A DNA stretch of 7,011 bases from the NCBI GenBank assembly GCA_021778875.1, contig JAJYBT010000125.1, positions 1-7,011 of the forward strand, given 5' to 3'. The DNA is from Acidobacteriota bacterium. GTDB lineage: Bacteria > Acidobacteriota > Terriglobia > Terriglobales > Acidobacteriaceae. The position numbers and the translations under genes were made by a program. Positions 6,702-7,011 of this stretch are shown piece by piece. Numbering within the stretch: position 1 is the first letter of the stretch; every line of letters begins with the position of its first letter. The notes below the pieces were generated by a model. It was not told where the DNA came from. It worked only from the letters and a program-made list of their open reading frames with translations, and searched no databases.

Positions 6702-6714
6702 TATCAGTGAATTA
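6702..6714 (+). promoter_or_regulatory. Candidate IHF-type bending site upstream of the otsA promoter
   Basis: TATCAGTGAATTA fits the consensus WATCARNNNNTTR at every defined position. It lies about 45-57 bases upstream of the predicted start of otsA transcription, the usual place for IHF at sigma54 promoters. The surrounding AT-rich stretch (about 6671-6735) stands out from the GC-rich genes. Whether this organism uses a true IHF or an HU-like protein is unknown. Confidence 0.4.
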
Positions 6715-6744
6715 CGGGATAAATTTCGGAGATTTCCACAGCAG

Positions 6745-6768
6745 AAGCCGGCTGAGTGACCGGCTTTT
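6745..6768 (+). terminator. Intrinsic terminator-like hairpin in the divergent intergenic region
   Basis: AAGCCGG (6745-6751) pairs perfectly with CCGGCTT (6760-6766) around an 8-base loop, followed by TT, so the run is TTTT at 6765-6768. This is a compact intrinsic terminator for plus-strand RNA. No plus-strand gene ends nearby, so it may end antisense RNA from the otsA 5' region or a small RNA, or it may be a protein-binding dyad. Confidence 0.5.
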
Positions 6769-6812
6769 CGCGCGCGGGGGAGAGATTTGCGACGGATGCG
6801 GCGGCTACGGGC

Positions 6813-6824
6813 AGCGCATGCGCT
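6813..6824. promoter_or_regulatory. Perfect 12-bp palindrome, candidate enhancer or operator
   Basis: AGCGCATGCGCT is fully self-complementary. It sits about 156-167 bases upstream of the predicted otsA transcription start and 58 bases before the permease ATG. The distance fits an upstream activating sequence for a sigma54 activator, but it could equally be an operator for the divergent permease gene. It is a single copy in this region. Confidence 0.35.
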
Positions 6825-6881
6825 ATTCTGTGCATACGAGCGGTTACCTTTCACCTTTGCTTTTTGCGGCCCGAGAACCCG

Positions 6882-7011
6882 ATGTCGTTTGAGACGATCG
6901 ATAGAACCGCCAAGCAAGTTGTGCTGAATGTGCAGGACTACTCCCTGTTCGCGTATCGCGGGCTGACGAACCTGTTTCGTCCGCCGCTGTACCTGTCGGA
7001 CTTTCTGATTC
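6882..7011 (+). CDS. MlaE-family ABC transporter permease (N-terminal fragment)
   Basis: The ATG at 6882 opens a frame of 43 codons that runs off the right edge. The stretch FAYRGLTNLFRPPLYLSDF resembles the segment just before the conserved core of MlaE-type permeases, which work with an MCE protein and an ATPase in phospholipid or lipid transport across the envelope. The core itself, and any following ATPase and MCE genes, lie outside the window. The ribosome binding site is weak (GAGA at 6873-6876). A TTG at 6864 in the same frame is an unlikely alternative start. The gene is divergent from otsA with 276 bases between them. The identification rests on a short segment. Confidence 0.7.
   Translation, partial: MSFETIDRTAKQVVLNVQDYSLFAYRGLTNLFRPPLYLSDFLI

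Noticed and set aside
6701..6722. Dyad TTATC-N12-GATAA upstream of the otsA promoter
   Set aside because: The arms are only 5 bp and AT-rich in an AT-rich stretch, so they are expected by chance. The left arm overlaps the IHF candidate, which explains part of it.
6535..6759. Possible small plus-strand gene running from inside otsA into the intergenic region
   Set aside because: It overlaps the otsA start in antisense, ends inside the hairpin loop, and has no visible ribosome binding site or domain.
6846..6857. Tandem ACCTTTCACCTTT repeat before the permease gene
   Set aside because: Two short copies only, with no matching element elsewhere in the window; not enough for an operator call.

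Overview
This is a GC-rich bacterial chromosomal window of compact genes. The style of the proteins suggests an acidobacterium (Acidobacteriaceae-like): a GAFTSA-type sigma54 activator, a sensor-fused trehalose-6-phosphate synthase and an MlaE-type permease N-terminus of the kind I associate with that phylum. The taxonomic call is an inference. I see no insertion sequence, phage gene, CRISPR array, tRNA or rRNA.

Layout. (1) Positions 1-2372, plus strand: a two-component pair. The histidine kinase is cut by the left edge and overlaps by 8 bases an NtrC-family sigma54-dependent response regulator (REC, AAA+, Fis-type HTH). (2) About 2403-2457: a long hairpin between convergent genes, probably a bidirectional terminator. 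(3) Positions 3233-2475, minus strand: a lipoprotein with a Gly/Pro-rich linker, a beta-rich domain and a glycine zipper. (4) Positions 6605-3366, minus strand: otsA followed by otsB, the two-step trehalose pathway (UDP-glucose + glucose-6-phosphate to trehalose-6-phosphate, then to trehalose). (5) Positions 6606-6881: a divergent intergenic region with an AT-rich core. (6) From 6882, plus strand: the start of an MlaE-like ABC permease, cut by the right edge.

The most interesting item is the OtsA protein. It is not a bare cytosolic enzyme. It has a chemoreceptor or histidine-kinase style front end (TM1, an extracytoplasmic domain of about 140 residues, TM2, HAMP) joined to an intact GT20 synthase domain, so it looks like a one-protein signal-to-osmolyte device.

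Upstream of it on the minus strand is a strong -24/-12 (sigma54) promoter candidate with exact GG-N10-GC spacing. Next comes an exact match to the IHF consensus, and about 160 bases upstream of the predicted start lies a perfect 12-bp palindrome. That is the classic layout of an enhancer-dependent promoter. The same window encodes a sigma54 activator, so a regulatory link between the two-component system and trehalose synthesis is possible but not shown.
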